This document shows, piece after piece, positions 18,110 through 26,759 of a DNA stretch of 64,000 bases (its first letter is position 1; each line of letters starts with the position of its first letter). A program made the position numbers and the translations under genes. The DNA is from Streptosporangium saharense (GTDB taxonomy: Bacteria; Actinomycetota; Actinomycetes; Streptosporangiales; Streptosporangiaceae). The notes below the pieces were generated by a model. That model saw nothing but the letters and a program-made list of their open reading frames with translations. It did no database searches and was not told where the DNA came from. The DNA is taken from the NCBI RefSeq assembly GCF_014203715.1, contig NZ_JACHJP010000002.1:1-64000 (forward strand). Reading direction: 5' to 3'.

Positions 18110-18544
18110 ATGGTTGCTTTCAGGGTTGGGGCAGCCGGGCACGTGCAGGTCCCGCCCGGCGAGGAGGTAGGCGTGCTCACCGTCCGGGTTCGTGCAGATG
18201 GCGCTGTTGAGCAGGCGGATCGGGCGATGAACACGCCGCTGGACGTGGCTGGTGTACGGCTCGCCCTCGTCGGCGGTCAGCCGTACGTGGACAGTGGGTT
18301 TCCCACGATGTGGCGGGTGATTCCGGCGGGGCAGTGCGCTTGGGGCGTTGGTGAGGGCACTTTGGCATTCAGGCACTGGCGGTATCCGGCACATCCTCAC
18401 ACCACCGCGTTGGTCGATCAACTGACCGCCGGGGCGAAAACCGTGATTGAGGACCTTTTCGACTGGGTTGATGAACTGCAGCGAGTCGGGGGATTCACGT
18501 ATGGCTACCGCCAGGTGGCGTGTGCCGTCTCTATTGTCCGGTAG
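18110..18544 (+). CDS. Possible hypothetical protein
   Basis: About 144 residues (an in-frame GTG lies at 18101). From residue 30 onward codon bias is plausible and the sequence looks protein-like (VRLALVGGQPYVDSGFP, then TTALVDQLTAGAKTVIEDLF). There is no ribosome site and the first 25 residues look unnatural, so this may be the remains of a longer gene. No family recognised. Confidence 0.3.
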   Translation: MVAFRVGAAGHVQVPPGEEVGVLTVRVRADGAVEQADRAMNTPLDVAGVRLALVGGQPYVDSGFPTMWRVIPAGQCAWGVGEGTLAFRHWRYPAHPHTTALVDQLTAGAKTVIEDLFDWVDELQRVGGFTYGYRQVACAVSIVR

Positions 18545-18684
18545 ACGTTGGAGAGGGTGGGGCTCCGTTGTTCTTTGTCTTGTTCTGAGAAGGGCTGTTT
18601 GTGAGAGTGGCTGACCTTTCAACGTAAGGTCGATGCCGTACGTGCGATCGCCGAAGCCCTGGTTCGGGCGCCGAGGAGTCGTCG

Positions 18685-19761
18685 ATGCTAAACCAGGATC
18701 TGCTGCGTAACGCGCGCCTGGCTGGTTATGGGGCCGTGAGCACTCAATTGTCCTTGCTGAGCGACCACCGGCTCGGGGAGGTCGTGGCAGCCGCTACTCC
18801 GCTCGGGTCGGGTATCGGCGGCAGGTCGGCGGAGCTGGACATCAACGGAACGCGCGTCTTCGTCAAGCGGATCCCTTTGACGGACATCGAATTGCGTCCG
18901 GAGAACGTGCGATCGACGGCGAATGTCTTCGAACTGCCGATGTTCTACCAGTACGGGGTGGGCTCGGCCGGGTTCGGCGCCTGGCGGGAGCTTGCCGTAC
19001 ACACCATGACCACGAACTGGGTTCTCGGCGACGAGTATGCGGGATTCCCCCTGATGTACCACTGGCGGATTCTGCCTGATTCCCCTCCCGAAGGATTCAC
19101 CGACGAGTTCGGGGGTTTGGAAGGAGCCGTCGCGCACTGGGAGGGATCACCCGCCGTTCGTGACCGGCTGGAGGCCATCGGCCGATCCTCGTGCGGCCTG
19201 GTGCTCTTCCTGGAGCATGTGCCGTACACACTTGCCGGATGGCTGGCCGACCACCGTAAAACCGCTGCACCCGAGGGTGGGGACGGTTCGCTTTTCCGCT
19301 GGGTGGAGGAAGCTCTGACGAGCGGAACCGCCTTCATGAGTTCTCGCGGACTTGTCCACTTCGATGCTCACTTCGAGAACATCCTGACCGATGGCCGACA
19401 GCTCTACTTCGCTGATTTCGGGCTTGCTCTGAGCTCCCGCTTCGACCTTTCGGCGGACGAGTCCGGCTTCCTCTCGGACCATCTCGCGTACGACCACTGC
19501 TACACCGCGAGCCACCTGCTCCAATATCACCTGCTCGACGGTGTGCGCGGTGACACGGAACGTGAAGCCTTCCTGCACGACTGGATCGCAGGTCGGCGAC
19601 CTGGCGACATCCCGCCCGAGATCGCGGCCATCATCGACCGGCACGCACGCCCTACCGTCGTCCTGGACTCCTTCTTTCGCCGTCTGTTCACCGAGAGCAA
19701 GAAGACGCCGTTCCCGGCCGCGGAGCTCGAACGGCAGTTGGGCGCCACAACCCCGAGCTGA
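18685..19761 (+). CDS. Protein-kinase-fold protein
   Basis: 358 residues; ATG with CGAGGAG seven bases upstream. Kinase elements are readable in order: a glycine-rich loop (G41-S-G-I-G-G-R), an ATP-contact lysine (K61 in VFVKRI), the catalytic loop H225-F-D-A-H-F-E-N232, and the metal-binding D244-F-G. The catalytic loop H-x-D-x-H-x-x-N is that of aminoglycoside-phosphotransferase and lipopolysaccharide-kinase types more than of Hanks kinases. No membrane segment. Substrate (small molecule or protein) unknown. Convergent with the TetR gene at 19805; slightly less GC-biased than its neighbours. Confidence 0.8.
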   Translation: MLNQDLLRNARLAGYGAVSTQLSLLSDHRLGEVVAAATPLGSGIGGRSAELDINGTRVFVKRIPLTDIELRPENVRSTANVFELPMFYQYGVGSAGFGAWRELAVHTMTTNWVLGDEYAGFPLMYHWRILPDSPPEGFTDEFGGLEGAVAHWEGSPAVRDRLEAIGRSSCGLVLFLEHVPYTLAGWLADHRKTAAPEGGDGSLFRWVEEALTSGTAFMSSRGLVHFDAHFENILTDGRQLYFADFGLALSSRFDLSADESGFLSDHLAYDHCYTASHLLQYHLLDGVRGDTEREAFLHDWIAGRRPGDIPPEIAAIIDRHARPTVVLDSFFRRLFTESKKTPFPAAELERQLGATTPS

Positions 19762-19804
19762 TCCACACCCTCGCCTCGGCCGCTGCCTACCGCACGGTCC
19801 CGGG

Positions 19805-20416
19805 TCACGCGCTCCGGTCCCTCCCGGTGAACAGCCTGTCCAGATACAGGTCGATCGCGGTGAGCGCGTCCTGGGGGCTGATCACGTTCAGTTCGATCAG
19901 GGGGGTGAGGCCGGTGAGGGTGAGGAGCAGGTTGGTCTCGGTCGCCGGGTCGCGGTCAGGGGCGATGTGCCCGTCGGCGATCGCATGGCGGACCAACTGC
20001 TCGACGAGGGCCCGTCCTTGGACGAGGCCACGGCGCGCCTGCTCATGGACGGTCTCGTCGTGCAGCGCTTCCAGGACGTAGGCGGCGCTCATCCGGCTGG
20101 TCGCGCGGGCGTCGGCATGCAGGGGGAGCATTTCCACGAGCGTCAGTCGCAGCACGTCACGGGGGTGCGGACGGTCACCGAGCTTCTTGAGGCCCTCTTT
20201 GACGCGCCGCGAGGTCTGCTCGGACGCGAAGTCCATGGCGAAAGAGAGCATGGCGGTCCGGGAGGCGAAGTAGTGCTGCAACTGCCCGAGGGAGATGCCC
20301 GCCTCCTGCGCCACCACGCGCATCGTCAGATGCGTGACGCCGCGTTGTTCCACCACCCGCCACAGCGCGCGGGCGATCGCTTCGCGGCGTCCGCGGTGAT
20401 CCACCTGTTTCGGCAT
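19805..20416 (-). CDS. TetR-family repressor
   Basis: 203 residues from the ATG at 20416. The helix-turn-helix spans RREAIARALWRVVEQRG through ISLGQLQHYFASRTAML (about 8-55), and the C-terminal domain resembles the BetI-type C_6 group (VLEALHDETVHEQARRGLV). Divergent from the esterase gene at 20512; an inverted repeat in the 95-bp gap (20454-20473) is the likely operator for both promoters. Confidence 0.92.
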   Translation of the reverse strand: MPKQVDHRGRREAIARALWRVVEQRGVTHLTMRVVAQEAGISLGQLQHYFASRTAMLSFAMDFASEQTSRRVKEGLKKLGDRPHPRDVLRLTLVEMLPLHADARATSRMSAAYVLEALHDETVHEQARRGLVQGRALVEQLVRHAIADGHIAPDRDPATETNLLLTLTGLTPLIELNVISPQDALTAIDLYLDRLFTGRDRSA

Positions 20417-20453
20417 CGTCGGTCTCTCCCTCGTCCCCGGAGACTTTCCAATA

Positions 20454-20473
20454 CAGTTGACATAATACAACTG
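20454..20473. promoter_or_regulatory. Probable TetR operator
   Basis: CAGTTG, eight A/T-rich bases, CAACTG: a perfect 6-bp inverted repeat midway between the divergent TetR (20416) and esterase (20512) starts. Its position between two promoters is that of an autoregulatory TetR site. Confidence 0.55.
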
Positions 20474-20511
20474 ACTTACAAAACTGGAGTCCACCTGAGG
20501 AAGGAAGCGTC

Positions 20512-22005
20512 ATGCCTGAACAGCCAAGGGTGCGGACCACGGAAGGTGTGGTGCAGGGCCTCTGGCGGCAGGGGCACGCGGTGTTCCGCGGCATCCCCTA
20601 CGCCCAGCCCCCGGTGGGAGCACTCCGTTTCGCCGCGCCCGCCCCGCCGCACCGCTGGGAGGGGACGAGGCAGGCGGCGGAGTTCGGTCCCGTGGTGCCG
20701 CTGTCCCTGTCGATCGACGTGGGTCCGCCGCAGGGCACGGACTGGCTGACGCTCAACGTCGGCACTCCGGATCCGGGCGCGGCCGGGCTGCCGGTGCTGG
20801 TGTGGATCCCCGTGGGCGGCTACATCTCGGCGATGTCGAGCGACCCGATGTACGATCCGGCGGCGCTGGCCGAGGCGGGACTCGTCGTGGTGACCGTCAA
20901 CTGCCGCGTGGGCGCGGAGGGCTTCGCGTTCCTCGACGACGCGCCGCCCAACCGCGGATTCCTCGACCAGATCGCGGCGCTGGAGTGGGTGCGGCGGAAC
21001 ATCGCCGCTTTTGGAGGCGACCCCGACCACGTCACCGTGGCCGGACAGTCCGCCGGGGCCGGGTCGGTCGCCGCCCTCCTGACGATGAAGCAGGCGCGCG
21101 GCCTGTTCCGGCGGGCCATCGCCCACTCGGTGCCGGGGCTGCACAGCACCCCCGCGCTGGCACGGCAGGTCACCGCCGCGTTCGCGGACCGGCTCGGCGC
21201 GGCGGCCCCCACCGCTGCGGCCTTGCGCGACATCGACCCCTGGCACCTGGCCGCAGAGCTCACCTCCTTCAACGCCGGTCTCCATGCTCACCGGGAGAGC
21301 TGGGGAGCTATCACGGGGACCGGAACCGCCCTGTGCCCCGTCGTCGACGGCGAGGTGCTTCCCGAAACGCCCTGGACCGCGTTGACCGGTGCGCGCGCGG
21401 ACGGGACCGAGCTGCTCGTCGGCCACGTCCGGGACGAGTTCCGGCTCTTCAGCGTCATGAGCGGACGGCAGGGCACCTTCACCGAGCAGGACGCCCGCAC
21501 GGCCTTGGAACTACTCGCCCCCCGGCCGTACGGCGCGCAGGCGTACCGTGCCGCGTTTCCGCAGGCCACCCCGGAGGAGCTGGTGGAGACGGTGTACTCC
21601 GACGCCCTCTTTCGCATGCCGTCACAGAAGCTGGCCGAGGCGAACGCCGCAGCCGGTGGCACCTCGTACCTGTTCGAACTGTGCTGGACCGCCCCGGTCC
21701 TCGGCGGTGCCCTGGGCGCCTGCCACAGTCTCGACGTCCCCCTGGCGTTCGGCACGCTGGACAGCCCCGTCGGCACGCAGCTCATCGGCGACGAGCCCAC
21801 CCCCGAGGCCGTCGCGCTCGCCCACGAGTTCAAGGAGACATGGATCCGCTTCGTCACCACCGGCGACGCCGGATGGGCCGACTACCAACCCGACCAGCGG
21901 CTCACCCGCGTCCTGGACGCCGAGTCGGAGACCCTGCCCTACCCCGAGCATGCCTCCCGCCGGATCTGGGAAGGCCACTTCCCCGCCCCCTTCGATCTCT
22001 CGTAG
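20512..22005 (+). CDS. Type B carboxylesterase
   Basis: 497 residues. Family signatures: FRGIPYAQPPVGALRF near the start, and the nucleophile elbow G-Q-S180-A-G. The oxyanion segment reads IPVGGY (about 99-104) where H-G-G-G is usual, so the first position is changed but the glycines remain. The mature length is normal and there is no signal peptide. Hydrolyses carboxylic esters; substrate unknown. An alpha/beta hydrolase gene follows after 116 bp on the same strand and may be co-regulated by the TetR protein. Confidence 0.92.
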   Translation: MPEQPRVRTTEGVVQGLWRQGHAVFRGIPYAQPPVGALRFAAPAPPHRWEGTRQAAEFGPVVPLSLSIDVGPPQGTDWLTLNVGTPDPGAAGLPVLVWIPVGGYISAMSSDPMYDPAALAEAGLVVVTVNCRVGAEGFAFLDDAPPNRGFLDQIAALEWVRRNIAAFGGDPDHVTVAGQSAGAGSVAALLTMKQARGLFRRAIAHSVPGLHSTPALARQVTAAFADRLGAAAPTAAALRDIDPWHLAAELTSFNAGLHAHRESWGAITGTGTALCPVVDGEVLPETPWTALTGARADGTELLVGHVRDEFRLFSVMSGRQGTFTEQDARTALELLAPRPYGAQAYRAAFPQATPEELVETVYSDALFRMPSQKLAEANAAAGGTSYLFELCWTAPVLGGALGACHSLDVPLAFGTLDSPVGTQLIGDEPTPEAVALAHEFKETWIRFVTTGDAGWADYQPDQRLTRVLDAESETLPYPEHASRRIWEGHFPAPFDLS

Positions 22006-22121
22006 GGCGGAGCCACCGCAGAAGGAGAAGCGTTCCGGCTCGACCTGCTCAACGCGCGGTCAGGAACGCCGCGGTCGCGGGGCTCCGGTGTATCAAACGA
22101 CGTTCAAGGAGGCTTACCCCG

Positions 22122-22937
22122 ATGTTCCGCGCGAACGGCCCGCTGCCGGGCGACGTGCACGTGACCGCGCTCGGTCCTGAGTCCGGGCCGCCGGTGGTCT
22201 TCGTGCACGGCTCCACGAGCTGGGGCGACGACCCGGTGTACGGGTTCGCGGCGCAACGCCCGCTGGCTGACCGGTTCCGGCTGCTCCTGATGGACCGCCG
22301 GGGCTGCGGCGGCAGCCCGGACGCCGGGGACAGGTTCCCCGGCGACTACCTGGCCGACGCCGACGACGTCGCCGAACTCCTCGGGGCGGGCGCGCACCTG
22401 GTCGGCCACTCCTACGGCGCCGTCGGAGCCATGATCGCGGCGGCGCGCAGGCCGGAGGCGGTGCGCTCGCTCACCCTGATCGAGCCAGGCTGCTACCAGG
22501 CCGCCGCCGACCACCCCGACGTGGCCGAGGCGCTGCGCGCCAACCGCGCCGCCTACGCCGCCCTTCCCGACCTGACGCCCGAGGAGTGGCTGCGGGCCGC
22601 CGCCGACTCGTCCGGCATGCCGGAGCCCGGGACGGACGATCGGCGGTCGCGCGCGGCCGCCACGGCGCTGCGCGAACGCGTTTGCTGGGAGGCGGGCCTT
22701 CCGCTACCGGCGCTGCGGGCGGCGACCTTCCCCAAACTGGTCGTCTCGGGCACCTGGGAGGACGCCCCCGGGCCGTACCGGGAGCGCGGCGGCGTCCCTC
22801 TCATGGCCTGCGCACGCGTCACGGCCGAGCGGATCGGCGCCCGGCACGAGCGGGTGCCGGGCAGCGCCCACTACCCACACGTCGAGGCACCGGAACGGCT
22901 GAACGCACTGCTCACCGCCCTCTGGTCCGCCGCCTGA
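22122..22937 (+). CDS. Alpha/beta hydrolase
   Basis: 271 residues; AAGGAGG nine bases before the ATG. Oxyanion segment VVFVHGSTSW (about 25-34), nucleophile elbow G-H-S97-Y-G, and late His in GSAHYPHVEAPERLN complete the triad. Typical of small cytosolic esterases, lipases or C-C hydrolases; substrate unknown. Second gene after the esterase. Confidence 0.9.
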   Translation: MFRANGPLPGDVHVTALGPESGPPVVFVHGSTSWGDDPVYGFAAQRPLADRFRLLLMDRRGCGGSPDAGDRFPGDYLADADDVAELLGAGAHLVGHSYGAVGAMIAAARRPEAVRSLTLIEPGCYQAAADHPDVAEALRANRAAYAALPDLTPEEWLRAAADSSGMPEPGTDDRRSRAAATALRERVCWEAGLPLPALRAATFPKLVVSGTWEDAPGPYRERGGVPLMACARVTAERIGARHERVPGSAHYPHVEAPERLNALLTALWSAA

Positions 22938-22968
22938 ACGGGCCACACCGGTTCAGCCAAGCTCGTCC

Positions 22969-22987
22969 GCGACCAGGACCTGGTCGC
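22969..22987. terminator. Candidate bidirectional terminator hairpin
   Basis: GCGACCAGG, one base, CCTGGTCGC: a perfect 9-bp inverted repeat 31 bp after the hydrolase stop, in the gap between two convergent genes. No T-run follows, which is usual in actinomycetes. Confidence 0.45.
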
Positions 22988-23107
22988 CGGATGTCAGGCC
23001 AGGGCCGTCGGCGGCGCGGTAGCCGGGAGCAGGCTCGCGCACGTTTCCTCGCCGGAACGCGGTGTGGCCCGAAAATCTCCTCCAACGCCTGGATCCGTAG
23101 CCGACGG

Positions 23108-23983
23108 CTATTCGGCCGGACGGCGTCCCCAGGCCGAGATCAGTGGCGCGAGTGTCAGGTCGAGTTCGCCCGCGTGGATGGCGGCCAGGTGCGCGTCGAG
23201 CTCGGCGTCGTCGGCCAGACCGGCCGCGAGCAGTTCGCCGCGTACGTGCCGGATGGTCGCCGCCTCCAGCCGGTCGCAGGCCAGCCCGCCGACCGGGAAG
23301 GAGCCCGCCGCGGCGACATCTACCAAGCCCGCCTCACGCAGGGCCCCTGGCAGCGTCCGGCCGTAGCGCAGGTTCGCGCCGCGGCGCGTCAGCAGCTCCC
23401 GGACCGCGTCGCGCAGCCGATTGGCCCGCCGCTGCGCCGGGCCGTTGTCGTCCAGGCACGCCAGCGGCTGCAGAGCGGTATCGGCGTCCTCGACCAGCAG
23501 CCAGCCGCCGGGCCGCAGCGCCGCCACCATCGTGGCCAACGCCCGAGCCCGGTCGGGTACATGGACCAGCACGAGCCGGGCGTGCACCAGATCGAACGTC
23601 CCCGGCTCCGGGGGCGGATCAGCGGCGACGTCGTGCCGGAGCACCTCGTACCCGTCGCCTGTCTTCAGCCACGACGGGTCGATGTCCGTAGCCAGCACGT
23701 ACCCGGTCGGACCGACGGCCGCCGCGAGCGCCTCCGGAATACTGCGACCCCCGGCCCCCACCTCCCAGCAGCGCGAGCCAGCCCTGACCCCCAGCCGGTC
23801 GAAGTGCCCCCGCGTCACATCGTCGAACAGCTCGGCCAGCCAGACGAACCGCTCGCCCGCCTCGGCGCGCGCGTTGTCCAGCAGGTATCCGCGGGCGGGA
23901 GCGGGCTCTCCACCGAGCGCGGTAGTCCCGCCTGTCGGATTCGATCGGTCACCGATGTGTGGCGGGCGGGGTGAGGAGGTCAT
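23108..23983 (-). CDS. SAM-dependent methyltransferase
   Basis: 291 residues from ATG 23983 (a GTG just before is also possible); a strong GGGGAGG lies a little far upstream. SAM site CWEVGAGGRSIPEAL (motif I, about 71-85), then LATDIDPSWL (motif II), FDLVHARLVLVHVPD (motif IV) and LRPGGWLLVED. The length and the C-terminal substrate lid are like those of class I natural-product or small-molecule methyltransferases. It stands alone. Confidence 0.87.
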   Translation of the reverse strand: MTSSPRPPHIGDRSNPTGGTTALGGEPAPARGYLLDNARAEAGERFVWLAELFDDVTRGHFDRLGVRAGSRCWEVGAGGRSIPEALAAAVGPTGYVLATDIDPSWLKTGDGYEVLRHDVAADPPPEPGTFDLVHARLVLVHVPDRARALATMVAALRPGGWLLVEDADTALQPLACLDDNGPAQRRANRLRDAVRELLTRRGANLRYGRTLPGALREAGLVDVAAAGSFPVGGLACDRLEAATIRHVRGELLAAGLADDAELDAHLAAIHAGELDLTLAPLISAWGRRPAE

Positions 23984-24278
23984 CACTACATGGTCACCTC
24001 CCCAGACCACCGGCGCCACCACGGGGGAGGAATATCTCATAAAGCCTGAACCCCACGCGTCCCAGTCGGATTGACCATGGCCGACCTGAACGGCGATGGC
24101 AATGCCTACTACGTGCGCATCGGCAGGGTTTATGACGCCACCGCGTAAGCGATGACTGGCGCGACGACCACCGCTGGACGCAGGGGTGCCGCCAGCTGAT
24201 GCATGGGAACTGCTTGTTGACAGCTTCTAGGCCACCGTACGGCGGGCGGAAGGCAGAGGTCTTCCCCGAGGCGGCCGG
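23984..24278. other. Gene-free stretch with a possible FG-GAP scrap
   Basis: A short plus-strand frame at 24077-24148 reads MADLNGDGNAYYVRIGR and resembles one calcium-binding D-L-N-G-D-G repeat of FG-GAP/VCBS proteins. It ends after 23 residues and has no gene around it; at most it is a remnant. Nothing else is supported. Confidence 0.35.
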
Positions 24279-24499
24279 TCATGATCTCGTTACGGTCCGC
24301 ACGACGAGCGGTGTTCGGCGGGGGAGAGAGAGGCCGTAGACGGCGCGGAAGTCGGCCTCGTGATCGCTGCGCGCCAGGGTGGGCACCAGGGATTGGGCCG
24401 CCATCTCGTGCCACATGACGAACCGCTCGGGTGCGGGACGTCCTCGGTGCGGAACACGACCTCGATCATCGCCGGTTTCCCGTTGTCGATCTCCTGCAT
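24279..24499 (-). pseudogene. AraC-family regulator, N-terminal relic (frameshifted)
   Basis: From ATG 24499 the frame reads IEVVFRTEDVP; after a one-base shift near 24430 it continues ERFVMWHEMAAQSLVPTLAR then SDHEADFRAVYGLSL and stops at 24279. This is the beginning of the AraC ligand-binding-like domain (F-R-T-x-D-V-P, R-F-x-x-W-x-E, L-V-P-T, R-S-D-H-x-A-D-F). The remaining 250 residues, including the helix-turn-helix, are absent. Confidence 0.7.
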
Positions 24500-24600
24500 T
24501 CGCTGATGTCCACGAAACGATCCTTTCGCGTCTCAGGTGGTGCGGGGTTTCTGCGACTTTTTAGATGATCTGTGGATCGTCGGGAGAACCAGGCGTCACC

Positions 24601-24945
24601 ATGCAAGAGTCCCGCCACAAGCTCGCCCGGGACCTGTGCCACGGCAAACGTGCCATGTACCGGGACGGCATTCAGGACCAGCTTGGCTTGGTTCTGAATG
24701 CCACAGTTTTGTGAGCGACCCGCTCCATCGATGCCGCCGCGGCCCAGTTGCGGGTCAAGGGCCACGAGATCCGGGACGAGGACGTCGCGTGGCTGGTCTC
24801 TGCTCAAGCACAAGAGCCTCAACGTGGTGGACCGCCGCCTTCGTCCTCGCAGGCGGGTGTCTGGCGCCCGCTGCGAGGCCCGGACGCTCCCGGACTCGAC
24901 GACGGGGACGCAGAAGCGAAGGAAAAACGCGATATTTCCCGATAA
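24601..24945 (+). pseudogene. Tn3-family transposase, C-terminal relic (frameshifted)
   Basis: From 24601 the translation reads QESRHKLARDLCHGKRAMYR, DQLGLVLNATVL, an in-frame TGA where Trp is expected, then ATRSIDAAAAQLRVKGHEIR and DEDVA. After a shift it gives LLKHKSLNVV, then in another frame WRPLRGPDAPGLDDGDAE. This is the conserved C-terminal end of Tn3 transposases (L-G-L-V-L-N-x-x-V-L-W-N-T, G-x-x-V-x-D-E-D-V-A-x-L-S-P, H-x-N-x-L-G-R). It lies on the same strand as the N-terminal relic 12.4 kb upstream. Confidence 0.8.
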
Positions 24946-25041
24946 AGCAAGCTTTGGCACCCAGGCACCTTTGATGGAAGATCCACGTAACTCATCCATA
25001 TCGGGTCGGGCCCGCATACACCCCGCCGCTCGGAGGAACAC

Positions 25042-26571
25042 GTGCGACGAAGAATTCTCCTGCTGGGCCTCGCCCTCACCGTCATCGCCCTACTGCTCCC
25101 CACCCCCGCCGGGATCGCCGCCCCGGCCATCGCCTGGGCGCCCTGCCAGGACGATCCCGGCTTCGACTGCGGGACGGTGTCCGTACCGATCGACTGGAAC
25201 AGGCGGAACGGGCCGAGGATCGACCTGGCGCTGGCTCGGCACAGAGCCACCGACCCCGCCGCCAGGGTCGGCTCCCTGCTGATCCATCCCGGCGGGCCGG
25301 GCGGCTCCGGGGTCGACTTCGTCATGGCGAGGCCCAACTGGCTGAGCGATGAGCTCCACCGCCGCTTCGACATCGTCGGCTTCGATCCGCGTGGTGTGGC
25401 CCGCAGCCACCCCATCGTCTGCTCCGGCGAGGCGCTGGACCGCACGCCGTACCTGGTCCCGGCGAGCGCGGCCCAGTTCGAGGCGCTGCGCGTGGCCATC
25501 ACCGATCTGCGCGCCGACTGCCGGGCCCGTACCGGTCCGCTCTACGACCATGTGGACACCCTCAACGTGGTACGTGACCTGGACGCCATCAGGGCGGCCC
25601 TGGGCGAGGAGAAGCTGACCTTCTACGGCGTGTCCTACGGCACGCTGCTCGGTCAGCAGTACGCGGAGATGTACCCGCGCCGGGTGCGCGCCCTCGCGCT
25701 GGACAGCAACGTCGATCACAGCCTGGACATGAGGGAGTTCTTCGACACTGAGGCCGTCGCCGCCCAGGACTCCTTCGACGAGTTCGCGAACTGGTGCGCG
25801 CGGTCGCGAAACTGCGCGTTGCACGAGCAGGGCGTACGCGCGGTCTGGACCCGGCTGCTGGCCAAGGCCGACCGTGGCGAGCTGCGAAACCCGGAGTTCC
25901 CCGACATTCCGGTGACGGCCCTCTCGCTGATCAGCGAGGCGCACCTGCGGTTCTACGGTCCGCAGTGGGAGTTCCTCGCGCAACTGCTGGTCGACCTCGA
26001 CAACGGCGCAGCCTTGCCTCCCGGCGTTCTCGCCCCCTACCAGAACGGCGAGGTGGCCGCCTTCCCCTTCCCGGCCCTGTGCCAGGACTTCGACCTGCGG
26101 GCCCGGGGCTACGGTGAGTACGCAGGCCACCTGCGCCGCTCGGCCAGGCTCGCGCCCGACATGAGGTACGGCCCGCTCGCCGCCACGATGGGGCCCATCT
26201 GCCTGGCCCAGCCCACGCCGATCCCCAATCCCCAGCGTCCCACGCGGGTCCGTGACAGCTTTCCGCTCCTGCTGGGCAGCACGTTGCACGACCCCGCCGC
26301 GCCCTACGAGTGGACCGTCGGCCTCGCCCGTCAGCTCGGCCCGTACGCCAGGGTGCTCACCTACGAGGGCTGGGGCCACGGCACCTACGGCTGGAGCGAC
26401 TGCACCACCGGCGCCTTCGACGCCTACCTGATCTCTCGAACGCTGCCGCCGCGCGGAAAGCGCTGCGAGGCCGTTTCCGGCCTCACCGCCAGGCTGCCGC
26501 AACCCCCTCCGGCCCACATTCGGACGCCCATCCTCCCCACCTGGCCCGCGCCCCGTCTCGTCAGTGGGTGA
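25042..26571 (+). CDS. Exported alpha/beta hydrolase (tripeptidyl-aminopeptidase-like)
   Basis: 509 residues from a GTG with CGGAGGAACA upstream. Signal peptide (MRRRILLLGLALTVIALLLP, cleavage near 26). The oxyanion loop is G84-G-P-G-G-S-G, the nucleophile elbow is G-V-S198-Y-G-T, and the late GWGHGTYG holds the catalytic His. The C-terminal TAP-like domain ends with paired cysteines (SDCTTG, GKRCEA), as in the SlpD/SlpE/Tap peptidases of streptomycetes. It likely releases short peptides outside the cell. A 188-bp gap separates it from the convergent TetR gene. Confidence 0.9.
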   Translation: MRRRILLLGLALTVIALLLPTPAGIAAPAIAWAPCQDDPGFDCGTVSVPIDWNRRNGPRIDLALARHRATDPAARVGSLLIHPGGPGGSGVDFVMARPNWLSDELHRRFDIVGFDPRGVARSHPIVCSGEALDRTPYLVPASAAQFEALRVAITDLRADCRARTGPLYDHVDTLNVVRDLDAIRAALGEEKLTFYGVSYGTLLGQQYAEMYPRRVRALALDSNVDHSLDMREFFDTEAVAAQDSFDEFANWCARSRNCALHEQGVRAVWTRLLAKADRGELRNPEFPDIPVTALSLISEAHLRFYGPQWEFLAQLLVDLDNGAALPPGVLAPYQNGEVAAFPFPALCQDFDLRARGYGEYAGHLRRSARLAPDMRYGPLAATMGPICLAQPTPIPNPQRPTRVRDSFPLLLGSTLHDPAAPYEWTVGLARQLGPYARVLTYEGWGHGTYGWSDCTTGAFDAYLISRTLPPRGKRCEAVSGLTARLPQPPPAHIRTPILPTWPAPRLVSG

Positions 26572-26759
26572 ACGCCTGGAGTTCGGCCGCTCGTATCTGG
26601 TCGCGGCTGGAGCCGACGGCGGCGCAGTCCGTCATGTCCTCCGGGACGCTGGTCTGCTGACCCGCGTACGTCGGGTTGCCGGTGCACCGTGAGGTGAGGG
26701 CGCGCAGCATCAGGTGGGTGGCGTCGGTCGCGGGGACGCGTCCGGGCGGCTGGTGTGGA

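Noticed and set aside
20802..22121. Frame joined 5' to the alpha/beta hydrolase gene
   Set aside because: This part runs inside the esterase gene in another frame; the hydrolase clearly starts at 22122 after AAGGAGG.
24077..24148. 23-codon FG-GAP-like frame as a gene
   Set aside because: Too short, single repeat, no flanking coding sequence; kept only as a possible scrap.
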